DNA of 64,000 nucleotides from Cupriavidus neocaledonicus. Lineage in GTDB: Bacteria; Pseudomonadota; Gammaproteobacteria; Burkholderiales; Burkholderiaceae. This document shows positions 29,867 to 38,591 of this stretch, one piece after another. The notes beneath the pieces are model-generated. The model had not been told where the DNA came from. It made no database searches and saw only the letters and a program-made list of their open reading frames with translations. The stretch is taken from positions 310,001 through 374,000 of the forward strand of contig NZ_AQUR01000106.1 of NCBI RefSeq assembly GCF_000372525.1, given 5' to 3'. A program made the position numbers and the translations under genes. Numbering within the stretch: position 1 is the first letter of the stretch; every line of letters begins with the position of its first letter.

Positions 29867-30268
29867 TCAGGCTGCGGCCACCACCGGCGGGCGGTCCTTG
29901 CGGTAGGCGTTCTTCACCGCGATCTTGCCGCCGCGGAAGGTGAACACGTCGACCATGCGCGCCTCGATGCGGGCGCCGTCGGCGCGGGTGCCGCGGAAAG
30001 TCGATTCGCTGACGCCGCGGTCGCCGACGACGAAGTGGTCGCCATCGACCCATTGCGCATCGGGGAAGGTCTGCCAGGCCAGCTGGAAGCCTTCGCGCAC
30101 CGCCTCGCGGCCGACGAAGCTGCGGCCCAGCAGGTCGGGGCCGGCCACGCCGTGGAACACGCAGTCGTCGGCCATGCAGGCCATCAGCGCATCGATGTCG
30201 TGGCGGTTCCAGGCGTCGTTGAAGGCTTGCAGCAGTTCGATGCCGGCGGCGGTGTTGTCCTTGGACAT
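29867..30268 (-). CDS. tauX: SnoaL/NTF2-like protein, taurine dehydrogenase small subunit (TauX-like)
   Basis: 133 residues with the SnoaL-like fold pattern (LLQAFNDAWNRHDIDALMACMADDCVFH, then GREAVREGF). TauX is described as a small partner of the flavoprotein TauY. The position directly upstream of tauY fits that. An independent SnoaL-like role is possible. ATG 30268 is preceded by GGAGACCAAGCC. Confidence 0.75.
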   Translation of the reverse strand: MSKDNTAAGIELLQAFNDAWNRHDIDALMACMADDCVFHGVAGPDLLGRSFVGREAVREGFQLAWQTFPDAQWVDGDHFVVGDRGVSESTFRGTRADGARIEARMVDVFTFRGGKIAVKNAYRKDRPPVVAAA

Positions 30269-30350
30269 GGCTTGGTCTCCGTGAGTGTTGTCTGCCGGTC
30301 CGTGGGGAACCGGCCATGACTCGAGCATAGGGAAACCGGCCGCGGCGCTG

Positions 30351-30391
30351 TAGCGCCAGTTCGGGACTATCGCTTGGGCCAGCCACGCCAG
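30351..30391 (-). promoter_or_regulatory. CTGG-type repeats upstream of tauX
   Basis: Three CTGG words on the minus strand at 30388-30391, 30379-30382 and 30356-30359, reading CTGGCGTGG, CTGGCCCAA and CTGGCGCTA. The second and third are 23 bp apart. TauR of Rhodobacter capsulatus is reported to bind CTGG-beginning direct repeats, so this is a candidate TauR site. A weak -10 (TATGCT, minus strand, 30325-30330) follows. Confidence 0.4.
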
Positions 30392-30409
30392 CGCGGCCGG
30401 CAGTCCCGC

Positions 30410-31972
30410 TCAGGCGGCAGGGCGGGCCCGGCAAGTGACGGCGGCGGGGGGCGCTGCACTGCCGGCGGTGGCCTGCAGTTCACGCGCGACGGCGGCCAGC
30501 ACGCGGATGCCGGGCTCGATGCGGTCCAGCGAGATCGACGAGTAGCCCAGCCTGAAGCCGTTGCGCGGCGCGGGCTCGGCCATGAAGAAGACGCTGCCGG
30601 GTTCGATCAGCACGCCCTGCAGTTCCGCCAGCCGCGCCAGCGCATCGGCGTCAAGCCACGACGGCCCTTCGATCCAGCAGGAGGCGCCGCCGGCGATCGG
30701 CACCGCGTGGAAATCCGGCATATGCGTGGCCAGCGCCGCCAGCAGCGCTTCGGCGCGCTCGCGGTGCGCAGCGGCCAGCCGGCGCAGGTGCGCATCATAG
30801 TGGCCGAGCGACAGGAACAGCGAAAACGCGCGCTGGATATACGCCGACGGGTGCCGCAGCATCAGCCGGCGCGCGCCGCGCAGCTCCGCGATCAGCGCCG
30901 CCGGACCGACGACGTAGCCGATGCGCAGCCCCGGCGCCAGGCTCTTGGACAGGCTGCCGACGTAGATCACGCGGTTGCTGCGGTCCAGGCTCTTGAGCGT
31001 GGGCGTGGGATCGCCCTCGAAGCGGCTCTCGGCCTCGTAGTCGTCCTCGATCAGCACGAAGTCCGCTTCCTCGGCCTGGCGCAGCAGCGCCTGGCGCCGC
31101 GCCAGCGGCATGGTGACGGTGGTCGGGCACTGGTGGCCGGGGGTGACGTAGACATAATCGCAGGCGCGCTGCGCATCGGACAGCGTCAGGCCCCCGTCAT
31201 CGACCGGCAACGGCACCAGGTTCGAAGTGTGCGAGCCGAAGATATTGCGCGCGTCCGGATAGCCGGGGTCTTCGATGCCGACCGGCGTGTCGGGGCTGAC
31301 CAGCAGGTCGGCCAGCAGGTACAGCGCCTGCTGCGCGCCCACGGTGATCACGATCTCGTCGGTGCCGGCCCAGACCCCGCGGCGCGGCAGCACGCGGGTG
31401 CGGATCTGCTGCACCAGCGACTCGTCGTCGCGCAGGATCATGTCCTGGGCCCAGTCGTGGATGTCGAGCACGCTCAGCGCCTTCAGGCAGCATTCGCGCC
31501 AGTCCGCGGTGGGGAACAGCGCCAGGTCGTACTGGCCGTAGATAAAGGGGTAGGGATAGTCGCGCCAGTTGGCGCGCTTGACGATATTGCGCTGCTGCGT
31601 CGGACGGAACACGAAGCGCCGTTCCCAGTCGGGCTCGCCCGCGCGCGCCGGCACCGGCTCGCCGCGCAGCGAGGCGACGCCGCTGACGCGGCTGCCGAGG
31701 ATCCCGGGGTTGACGAAGTAGCCGCTGCGCTCGCGCGCGACCAGGTAGCCCTCGTCGACCAGTTGCTGGTAGGCCAGCACCACCGTGTTGCGCGCTACCC
31801 GCAGCTGCGCCGACAGCTCCCGGCTGCTGGGCAGTGGCTCGCCTTGGGGCAGCTGCTCGTCGAGGATGGCCGAGACCAGCATCTGCCGGATCTTGCCCTG
31901 CAGGCTCAGGCCCGAGTGCACATGCTGCTGGAACAGCTGCGACCAGAGGGTGGTGGGAGACTTCAGGCTCAT
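30410..31972 (-). CDS. tauR: MocR-type regulator with PLP-aminotransferase domain (TauR-like)
   Basis: 520 residues: GntR-type winged HTH at 15-90 (LPSSRELSAQLRVARNTVVLAYQQL), then a fold type I aminotransferase domain with the PLP Lys in YVGSLSKSLAPGLRIGYV. MocR/TauR proteins activate taurine genes using taurine and PLP. It lies directly upstream of tauXY on the same strand, not divergently as in many TauR systems. I trimmed a 16-codon upstream extension. Confidence 0.82.
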   Translation of the reverse strand: MSLKSPTTLWSQLFQQHVHSGLSLQGKIRQMLVSAILDEQLPQGEPLPSSRELSAQLRVARNTVVLAYQQLVDEGYLVARERSGYFVNPGILGSRVSGVASLRGEPVPARAGEPDWERRFVFRPTQQRNIVKRANWRDYPYPFIYGQYDLALFPTADWRECCLKALSVLDIHDWAQDMILRDDESLVQQIRTRVLPRRGVWAGTDEIVITVGAQQALYLLADLLVSPDTPVGIEDPGYPDARNIFGSHTSNLVPLPVDDGGLTLSDAQRACDYVYVTPGHQCPTTVTMPLARRQALLRQAEEADFVLIEDDYEAESRFEGDPTPTLKSLDRSNRVIYVGSLSKSLAPGLRIGYVVGPAALIAELRGARRLMLRHPSAYIQRAFSLFLSLGHYDAHLRRLAAAHRERAEALLAALATHMPDFHAVPIAGGASCWIEGPSWLDADALARLAELQGVLIEPGSVFFMAEPAPRNGFRLGYSSISLDRIEPGIRVLAAVARELQATAGSAAPPAAVTCRARPAA

Positions 31973-32092
31973 GGGGCAGGGGGCGTTTGCCGAATGGCGA
32001 AGCGCGCCAGCATACCGCACCGGCGCGCCCCGTCAGTCATGGTTGGATTGCTTGTGGCGTCTCGGCGCCAGTCATCTTGGCTTGCGCGCGCC

Positions 32093-33529
32093 TCAGTACT
32101 TGCGCAGGTCGCGGCGCGGCAGTTCCGCCAGAGGCACTACCGGATCCACGCCACGCCGAAACAGTTGCCGCGCGGCGTAGGCCACCAGCAGCAGCGCCAG
32201 GCTTACCACGCCCAGCGCCAGGGGCGTGCGCTGGTCGGGAATGAAGGCCATCGCCACCACGATGCCGAGCATGCCGAGGATCGCCACATAGGTGAGGTAC
32301 GGGTAGCACCACATGCGCACGCGCAGCTGGCCCGGCGCCTCGCGTTCCAGCCGCGAACGCAGGCGCAGCTGCGAGATCGCGATCAGGATGTAGACGAAGA
32401 TCGCCACCGTGCCGTACGAATTCACCAGGAAGGCGAACACCGTTTCGGGCGAGACATAGGACATCACCACCGCGCCGTAGCCGAACAGCGTCGCCACCAG
32501 GATCGCGCGCACCGGCACGCCGTTGCGGCTGACGCGGGCCAGCGACTGCGGCGCGTCGCCACGGCGGGTCAGCGCAAACAGCATGCGCGACGACGCGTAC
32601 AGGCCCGAGTTGAGCGCCGACAGCACCGCGGTCAGCACGATCGCGTTCATGATCTGCGCGGCCGCCGGCACGCCCATTACGTTCAGCGCGCTGACATACG
32701 GGGTGGCGATGCTGGTGGAGTTCCACGGCACCAGGCACACCACCAGCAGGATCGAACCGACATAGAACACCAGCACGCGCGTGATCACCGAGCTGGTGGC
32801 CTTGGCCACGGCCTTCTGCGGCTCGGCGGTCTCGGCCGCGGCGATGGTGACGATCTCGGCGCCGAAGTAGAAGCCGGTCGCCGCCACCGCGCCGGTCAGC
32901 ACCGGCACGATGCCGTTGGGCATGAAGCCGCCGTTGGCGGTCAGGTTGGCCACCTCCATGCCGTGCGATCCGGGGGCCAGGCCCAGCACGTAGACGCCGG
33001 CAACGAACAGGAACACCATGATCGCCGCGACCTTGATCGAGGCGAACCAGAACTCGAACTCGCCGAAGGACTTGACCGATACCAGGTTGGTCAGCGTCAG
33101 CATCACCAGCAGCACCAGGCTGATGATCCAGTTGGGCACGTCCGGCAGCCAGTAGCGCACCAGGTCCGCGCCCGCCACCGCTTCCAGCGCCACCACGATG
33201 ACCCAGAAGTACCAGTACATCCAGCCGGTCAGGAAGCCGGCCAGGTTGCCGACCGCCGGGCGATCGCGCCAGGCTTCGCGTGCATACTCGTAGAAACCGC
33301 CGCCGCCGGGCATGGCGCAGGCCATCTCGCCCAGCATGCGCATCACCAGTACCACCAGCAGGCCGGTGATTAGGAAGGAAAGGACCGCGGCCGGGCCGGC
33401 CGACTTGATGACGACGCCGCTGCCGACGAAGAGCCCCGCGCCGATCACGCCACCGAGCGCGATCATGGTCATGTGGCGTTGCTTGAGGCCGTGGGATAGT
33501 CCGTTGCCGGACGGTGATTGTTGGATCAT
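32093..33529 (-). CDS. Amino acid permease (APC superfamily, GabP/AnsP-like)
   Basis: 478 residues with 12 predicted membrane helices and the APC start LKQRHMTMIALGGVIGAGLFVGSG. The AAT-type proline/GABA permease subfamily imports amino acids by proton symport. It lies upstream of tauR-tauXY on the same strand, and its promoter shares operators with xsc. Taurine or a related amino-sulfonate is therefore my preferred substrate (inference). The ATG has an AGGAGA site 7 bp upstream. Confidence 0.85.
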   Translation of the reverse strand: MIQQSPSGNGLSHGLKQRHMTMIALGGVIGAGLFVGSGVVIKSAGPAAVLSFLITGLLVVLVMRMLGEMACAMPGGGGFYEYAREAWRDRPAVGNLAGFLTGWMYWYFWVIVVALEAVAGADLVRYWLPDVPNWIISLVLLVMLTLTNLVSVKSFGEFEFWFASIKVAAIMVFLFVAGVYVLGLAPGSHGMEVANLTANGGFMPNGIVPVLTGAVAATGFYFGAEIVTIAAAETAEPQKAVAKATSSVITRVLVFYVGSILLVVCLVPWNSTSIATPYVSALNVMGVPAAAQIMNAIVLTAVLSALNSGLYASSRMLFALTRRGDAPQSLARVSRNGVPVRAILVATLFGYGAVVMSYVSPETVFAFLVNSYGTVAIFVYILIAISQLRLRSRLEREAPGQLRVRMWCYPYLTYVAILGMLGIVVAMAFIPDQRTPLALGVVSLALLLVAYAARQLFRRGVDPVVPLAELPRRDLRKY

Positions 33530-33733
33530 GTTGTGTCTCCTGTGCTGCGCTTGCTGTCGCTACTGCATTGCAGCCAGTCCAGCGTTTAAGGCAGGCGCCA
33601 CGGCTTCTCTTCGGTATAGGCGGCAGGGCAGTAAATGCCAGCCTGGGCCGTGGTCGTTCAGTATTTGCAATCCCCGGGGAGAGGGTGGCCTATCCGTACA
33701 TGTCGACTTGTCTCCGGTGTTTGCTTAAAAAAA

Positions 33734-33750
33734 TGGAACCAGAAGTTCCA
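33734..33750. promoter_or_regulatory. Operator B1, 17-bp palindrome, permease promoter
   Basis: Perfect palindrome TGGAACCAGAAGTTCCA around a 5-bp core, 61 bp (centre to centre) from B2. In the xsc promoter the same GGAAC-N5-GTTCC stands in the same place. An IclR-family protein is encoded next door. Confidence 0.75.
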
Positions 33751-33770
33751 AAAAATTATCGTTTAACCGG

Positions 33771-33799
33771 AATGTAGGCCCTCTAAGCGGGAAGGTCAA
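33771..33799 (-). promoter_or_regulatory. Sigma-70 promoter for the permease, xsc-like
   Basis: On the minus strand TTGACC (33794-33799), 17 bp, TACATT (33771-33776). The xsc promoter has TTGACG-17-TACATT in the same context. The upstream -35 overlaps operator B2. Confidence 0.7.
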
Positions 33800-33810
33800 C
33801 CAGAAGTTTC
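33796..33810. promoter_or_regulatory. Operator B2 overlapping the -35
   Basis: TCAACCAGAAGTTTC shares the 11-bp core AACCAGAAGTT with B1. It covers the -35 of the permease promoter and lies 55 bp before the IclR start, so it could also serve autoregulation. Confidence 0.6.
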
Positions 33811-33865
33811 GATAATTGATATGATTTGACTCTGAAAATGAAACTTACCTATGATGGAGCCAGGC

Positions 33866-34714
33866 ATGAACGATATGCGCCTCGCCAAAAGTGAAGCCAG
33901 GCCGGACGGAGACACGCCGGCGCTGCGCTTGTTCGGCCTGCTCGAGGTCATCGCGGAGAAGGACCAGTCCTTCAACCTGCAGGCGCTGGTGGAAGAAACC
34001 GGCCTGCCCAAGCCCACGCTGCATCGCATGCTGCAGCAGCTCGAGGCAGCCGGACTGATCCAGCGCAATGGCGACGGGCGGCAATACGGAACCGGCCTGC
34101 GGCTGCGCCGGCTGGCGGAGAACCTGTTGCTCAACAGCACCTCGCACGGGGCGCGCCACATGGTGCTGCGCCGCCTGGTGGAAGAGGTGGGCGAGAGCTG
34201 CAACCTGACCGCGTTCTCCGGCGGCGAGGTGCTGTACCTGGATCGCGTCGAGACCGCGGCGCCGCTGCGCTTCTACCTGCATCCGGGGTCGCGCGTGCCG
34301 GCGCACTGCTCGGCCACCGGCAAGCTGTTCCTGGCGCAGCTGGCGCCGGCGCAGCGGCAGCGGCTGCTGGCCAACGTGGAGCTGGAGCGCTACACGCAGA
34401 ACACGCTGACCGACCATGCGCAGCTGGAGGCGGAACTGGAGCGCGTCAAGCGCGACGGCTACGCGATGGACGACGAGGAATTCCTGCCGGGGCTTGTCTG
34501 CATCGGCGTGCTGGTGCCGGCGGCCGACGGCGGCAAGTCCAACCTGGGGCTGGCGCTGCAGGCCCCGGTCATGCGCGTGCCACGCGACAAGGCGGTGCAG
34601 CTGCTGCCCGCGCTGCAGCGGGCGGCCGCGGCGCTGGCGGCGATCGAGGCCGACAGCGCGGGCAGCTGGCAGGGCGGCGCCGAGGCCACGGACGCCGCGG
34701 AAGAGGACGAATAG
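33866..34714 (+). CDS. IclR-family transcriptional regulator
   Basis: About 282 residues: N-terminal winged HTH (FNLQALVEETGLPKPTLHRMLQQLEAAG) and the IclR effector domain with the HPGSRVPAHCSATGK motif. I took ATG 33866 because GGAG lies 6 bp before it; ATG 33851 is an in-frame alternative. It is divergent from the permease gene and next to two copies of a palindrome that recur at xsc, so it is the leading candidate regulator for both. Confidence 0.88.
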   Translation: MNDMRLAKSEARPDGDTPALRLFGLLEVIAEKDQSFNLQALVEETGLPKPTLHRMLQQLEAAGLIQRNGDGRQYGTGLRLRRLAENLLLNSTSHGARHMVLRRLVEEVGESCNLTAFSGGEVLYLDRVETAAPLRFYLHPGSRVPAHCSATGKLFLAQLAPAQRQRLLANVELERYTQNTLTDHAQLEAELERVKRDGYAMDDEEFLPGLVCIGVLVPAADGGKSNLGLALQAPVMRVPRDKAVQLLPALQRAAAALAAIEADSAGSWQGGAEATDAAEEDE

Positions 34715-34790
34715 CAGGCACGGCGTTACGCGGAACCGCTCCGCTCGCCGCCGTGCCGATGGCATCGGGGCAAGCAACGAGGAGCATGAA

Positions 34791-35780
34791 GTGACGCAAG
34801 AGCAGTTTGGCAAGCCGGACCGGATGATTCCGGTGCGCAGCGTGTTCGGCATCGATTCCGGCCTGATGGTGCCGGCTTTCAGCCAGCGCGACGACCACGT
34901 GCCGGAGATCGATCCGGCCTACCGCTTCCAGCCCGAGGTGACGCTGGCGATCCTGTCGGGCTTCATGCGCGACCGGCGCGTGATGGTGCAGGGCCTGCAC
35001 GGCAGCGGCAAGTCGACCCATATCGAGCAGGTGGCCGCGCGGCTGAACTGGCCCTGCGTGCGCGTCAACCTGGATGGCCACATCAGCCGGCTCGACCTGG
35101 TCGGCAAGGACGCCATCGTGGTGCGCGACGGCCGCCAGGTCACCGAGTTCCAGGAAGGCATCGTGCCGTGGGCGCTGCAGCGTCCGGTGGCGCTGATCTT
35201 TGACGAATATGACGCGGGCCGGCCCGACGTGATGTTCGTGATCCAGCGCATCCTGGAGCGCGACGGGAAGTTCACGCTGCTGGACCAGAACCGCGTGATC
35301 CGCCCCCATCCGTCGTTCCGTCTCTTTGCCACCTCCAACACCGTGGGGCTCGGCAACGTCAACGGGCTCTATCACGGCACGCAGCTGCTCAACCACGCGC
35401 AGATCGACCGCTGGAACGTGGTGGCGACGCTGGACTACCTGCCGCACGACGAAGAGGCCGGCATCGTGCTGGCGCGCGTGCCCGAGCTGGATGACGCCGA
35501 CGGGCGCGCGCTGGTCGACGCCATGGTGGCGCTGGCCGGGCTGACCCGGCGCGGCTTTGCCGCGGGCGACGTGTCGGCGCTGATGTCGCCGCGCACCGTA
35601 ATCAGCTGGGCCGAGAACTGCCAGATCTTCCGCGACCCCGCGCTCGCGTTCCGGCTGACCTTCCTGAACAAGTGCGACGAGGCCGAACGCCCGGTGGTGG
35701 CCGAGTACTACCAGCGTTGCTTCGGCCACCTGCCGGGGGAGGCCGCCGGCGTCAGCGCGGCGGCGGAGCCCGCGCGATGA
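34791..35780 (+). CDS. cobS: CobS-like AAA+ ATPase (cobaltochelatase subunit)
   Basis: 329 residues, closely matching CobS: opening VFGIDSGLMVPAF, Walker A GLHGSGKSTH, LDGHISRLDLVGKDAIVV, Walker B ALIFDEYDAG. With CobT and CobN, CobS inserts Co2+ into hydrogenobyrinic a,c-diamide in aerobic B12 synthesis. The GTG start follows an ACGAGGAG site; the ATG six bases earlier runs into a stop. No other cobalamin gene is nearby. Confidence 0.85.
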   Translation: MTQEQFGKPDRMIPVRSVFGIDSGLMVPAFSQRDDHVPEIDPAYRFQPEVTLAILSGFMRDRRVMVQGLHGSGKSTHIEQVAARLNWPCVRVNLDGHISRLDLVGKDAIVVRDGRQVTEFQEGIVPWALQRPVALIFDEYDAGRPDVMFVIQRILERDGKFTLLDQNRVIRPHPSFRLFATSNTVGLGNVNGLYHGTQLLNHAQIDRWNVVATLDYLPHDEEAGIVLARVPELDDADGRALVDAMVALAGLTRRGFAAGDVSALMSPRTVISWAENCQIFRDPALAFRLTFLNKCDEAERPVVAEYYQRCFGHLPGEAAGVSAAAEPAR

Positions 35781-37498
35781 ATGCGGCGGCGCTCGCCCGG
35801 CAGCTGCGCCGGCGCCAGCGGCAGGATGAGCTGTCCGGCGCGGCGGTGCGCGCGCTCACCGGCGATGCGGCGCTGCATTTCCGCGACGGCCAGCTGTGGC
35901 GCGCGCTGCGCCCGGTGCCGCAGCATGCGCCGCACCTGCGCACCGACCCTGATACCGACACCGCCGCGTGCCTGCGCGGTGCCGCCGATGGCGCCGCGCT
36001 GCGCCACGCGCATTCCGACGCCGCGCTGCATCGGCGGCTGTGCCCGGCCGATGCGGTCGAGCGCCTGGTGTTCGAGCTGCTCGAGCAGCTGCGCTGCGAG
36101 ACCCGCCTGCCGCGCGGCATGGCCGGCGTCGAGGCCAACCTGCGCCATCGCTTCCTGGCGTGGTCGTGCGCCTTCCATCGTTCCGGGCTGACGGACGGGC
36201 ATCTGGGCATCCTGCTCTATACCGTGGCGCAGGTGGCGTGGTCGCGGCTGACGGGCGAGCCCGTGCTCGAAGAAACTGAAGACCTGATCGAGGCCACGCG
36301 CGCCGCCATCGTGCCGATGCTGGGCAGCCAGCTGGCAGGGCTGCGCGCGCAACGCCATGACCAGGCCGCGTTTGCAACGCACGCGCTGGCGCTGGCGCAC
36401 GCGGTGGCGCAGATGATCCGCACCGAAGCGCCCGGGGCCGGCGAAGACGACGATCATGCCGTCTCCGCCGCGCGCGCCGGGTTTGCGCTGTGGCTCGACT
36501 TCGACGAACCGCCCGCCGAGAACTTCGCCGTGGCCGACAGCGGCCACAGCCGCGTGCTTGCCGACGCCACCGACGGCTACTGCGTCTACACCACCCGCTA
36601 CGACCGCGAAGTGCGCGCCGCCACGCTGGTGCGCCGGGCCTTGCTGGACGAATACCGCACGCGGCTGGACGCACGCATCGCGCGCGCGGGCGTGAACATC
36701 GCCCGGCTGTCGCGCCGGCTGCGCGCCGCGCTGTCGCAGCCGCGCGTGGACGGCTGGTCCTTCGGCGAAGAAAGCGGCCGCATCGACGGCCGCCGCCTGG
36801 CGCAGCTGGTCAGTTCGCCCGCCGAGCGCCGGCTGTTCCGCCAGGAAGCGCACCAGGCCCATGCCGATTGCGTGGTCGGCTTCCTGGTTGACTGTTCCGG
36901 TTCGATGAAGGCGCAGGCCGAGCCGCTGACCCTGCTGATCGACATGCTCACCCGCGCGCTCGATCAGGCCGGCGTCGCCACCGAGGTGCTCGGCTTTACC
37001 ACCAACGCGTGGAACGGTGGCCGCGCGCGCAGCGACTGGCTTGCGCGGGGCCGCCCGCGGCACCCGGGCCGGCTCAATGAAACCTGCCACATGGTGTTCA
37101 AGGACGCGCAGCGCAGCTGGCGGCGCGCGCGCACCGACATCATGGCGTTGCTGAAGGCCGACCTGTTCCGCGAAGGCGTCGACGGCGAAGCGGTCGAATG
37201 GGCCTGCGCGCGCCTGCATGCCAGCGGCAAGGCGCGCCGCATCCTGCTGGTGGTGTCCGACGGCAGCCCGATGGATACCGCGACCGGGCAGGCCAACGAC
37301 GCCTGCTTCCTGGACAACCACCTGAAGGCCGTGGTGGCGCGGCACGAGGCGCTGCGGGATGTGGAAATACTGGGGCTGGGGGTCGGGCTGGACCTGAGCC
37401 CGTATTACCGGCACACGCTCGCACTGGACCTGTCGCAGCCGGTGGACATGGCGATGCTGGAAGAGGTCGCGGGGCTGGTGGGGGCGAGGCGGCGCTAG
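35777..37498 (+). CDS. cobT: CobT-like VWA-domain protein
   Basis: 573 residues. The C-terminal VWA domain carries the metal-ion-dependent adhesion site GFLVDCSGSM; the middle region is charged. It overlaps cobS by 4 bp. In cobaltochelatase, CobS and CobT form the AAA+/VWA engine for CobN. Here CobN is absent, so the pair may serve a CobN elsewhere or another metallation target. Confidence 0.83.
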   Translation: MNAAALARQLRRRQRQDELSGAAVRALTGDAALHFRDGQLWRALRPVPQHAPHLRTDPDTDTAACLRGAADGAALRHAHSDAALHRRLCPADAVERLVFELLEQLRCETRLPRGMAGVEANLRHRFLAWSCAFHRSGLTDGHLGILLYTVAQVAWSRLTGEPVLEETEDLIEATRAAIVPMLGSQLAGLRAQRHDQAAFATHALALAHAVAQMIRTEAPGAGEDDDHAVSAARAGFALWLDFDEPPAENFAVADSGHSRVLADATDGYCVYTTRYDREVRAATLVRRALLDEYRTRLDARIARAGVNIARLSRRLRAALSQPRVDGWSFGEESGRIDGRRLAQLVSSPAERRLFRQEAHQAHADCVVGFLVDCSGSMKAQAEPLTLLIDMLTRALDQAGVATEVLGFTTNAWNGGRARSDWLARGRPRHPGRLNETCHMVFKDAQRSWRRARTDIMALLKADLFREGVDGEAVEWACARLHASGKARRILLVVSDGSPMDTATGQANDACFLDNHLKAVVARHEALRDVEILGLGVGLDLSPYYRHTLALDLSQPVDMAMLEEVAGLVGARRR

Positions 37499-37511
37499 CC
37501 GCACCGCCCGC

Positions 37512-37841
37512 CTATGCGCCGCTGGCGGCGGCCGCTTGTGTCCCCCCGGCCAGTGTCTTCGGCTGCCACGAGACCGCGATATCGCCGGCCATGAAGGTCT
37601 GGCATGCCAGCCGGAAGCCATCGGCCAGCTCGGCTTCGGTCAGCAGTTTCCTTTCCTTGGGCTTGACCGCATCGGTATGCTCGCGGCCTTGCTCGATGCG
37701 GCACTTGCAGGTGCCGCACAGGCCGCCGCCGCATTTGAACGGGATGCCGCCCTGTTCGCGCAGCGACACGCGCAGCAGGTTGCTGTTGGCGGGTGCGCTG
37801 ACGGTCTTGCCGTGGTTGGTGAGGAAGGTGATCTGGATCAT
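37512..37841 (-). CDS. Plant-type [2Fe-2S] ferredoxin 1
   Basis: 109 residues with cluster Cys at 37, 42, 45 and 80 (C-GGGL-C-GT-C ... C), the ferredoxin spacing. It ends in an Ala/Gly tail. It is last in the permease-ferredoxin-small protein-ferredoxin unit. It is a candidate electron donor to the diiron oxidase encoded at 42.4 kb. Confidence 0.85.
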   Translation of the reverse strand: MIQITFLTNHGKTVSAPANSNLLRVSLREQGGIPFKCGGGLCGTCKCRIEQGREHTDAVKPKERKLLTEAELADGFRLACQTFMAGDIAVSWQPKTLAGGTQAAAASGA

Positions 37842-37874
37842 GGCGATGGATGCCTGGCGGGCAGGCGTAAGGCT

Positions 37875-38192
37875 TCAGGAGCGGCCATCCGCGGCAACCG
37901 GCACGGCTACGAGGGCGATGTCCATGCTGCCGAAGCTGGCCAGCTGGCGCAGCGCGTCGCGCGCGGCTTCGAGCGTGGCGTACTTGTCGAGGAAACGGGT
38001 CGAGACCAGGTTGACGATGCCGGGCGGCGCTTCCTCCCGTATGCGGACCCTGGTATCGGCGGCCAGCTCGGCGATGACGAAGCGCGCGGTGGGCTTGCCG
38101 TAGAAGACATAGTCGTACGCCTCGACGGCGGTCATGCCGTCGGTGGGCTCGGTACGGAACTGGCCGGGGCGGCTGGTCAGCAGCACGAACAT
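37875..38192 (-). CDS. Conserved-looking small protein between two ferredoxins
   Basis: 105 residues, no recognised domain. It begins MFVLLTSRPGQFRTEP and contains predicted strands and helices (YDYVFYGKPTARFVIAEL), so it is probably a small soluble alpha/beta protein. Its ATG is one base after the ferredoxin 2 stop and the ferredoxin 1 gene follows in 33 bp, so it must act with them. It may be an assembly or docking factor (speculation). Confidence 0.7.
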   Translation of the reverse strand: MFVLLTSRPGQFRTEPTDGMTAVEAYDYVFYGKPTARFVIAELAADTRVRIREEAPPGIVNLVSTRFLDKYATLEAARDALRQLASFGSMDIALVAVPVAADGRS

Positions 38193-38193
38193 G

Positions 38194-38529
38194 TCAGGCC
38201 CCCGCGCTTGCCCCGGCCAGCGCGGCAGCGGCCGGCACATCGTCCTGGGCCAGTTCGATGTCATGTTGGAGCCACAGCTGGCAGGCCAGCCGGTAGCCCT
38301 GTTCGAGCCGTTCTCCAAGCTGCTTCTTTTCCTTCCAGTTGGGCGGCGGCAGGTGCTCGGCGCCGGCGATCACGCGGCACGCGCACTTCGCGCATTTGCC
38401 CATGCCGCATTCATAGCGCAGGTTGGGGTAGGGGAACTGCCGGATGCCGGCGCGGACCACCAGGTTGGTGCCGGGGCCGACCTCGTCGGTAAAGGTCTGG
38501 CCGAACTTGTGCAGGATGACTTTTGGCAT
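38194..38529 (-). CDS. Plant-type [2Fe-2S] ferredoxin 2
   Basis: 111 residues, Cys at 41, 46, 49 and 83 (C-GMGK-C-AK-C ... C). It differs markedly from ferredoxin 1 in sequence and surroundings of the cluster (PPPNWKEKKQLGERLEQG), so the two are not recent duplicates. It is the first gene after the permease. Confidence 0.84.
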   Translation of the reverse strand: MPKVILHKFGQTFTDEVGPGTNLVVRAGIRQFPYPNLRYECGMGKCAKCACRVIAGAEHLPPPNWKEKKQLGERLEQGYRLACQLWLQHDIELAQDDVPAAAALAGASAGA

Positions 38530-38591
38530 CGTTGGTGTGGGCAGGGATCACGAAAACAGGTCAGGGAAAATCGTCGCGGTGCTGCGTCCGC

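Noticed and set aside
30374-33373. A plus-strand open frame of about 1000 codons
   Set aside because: It is antisense to tauR and the permease; Arg/His/Gln-rich product, no motif, and the opposite strand carries recognisable proteins.
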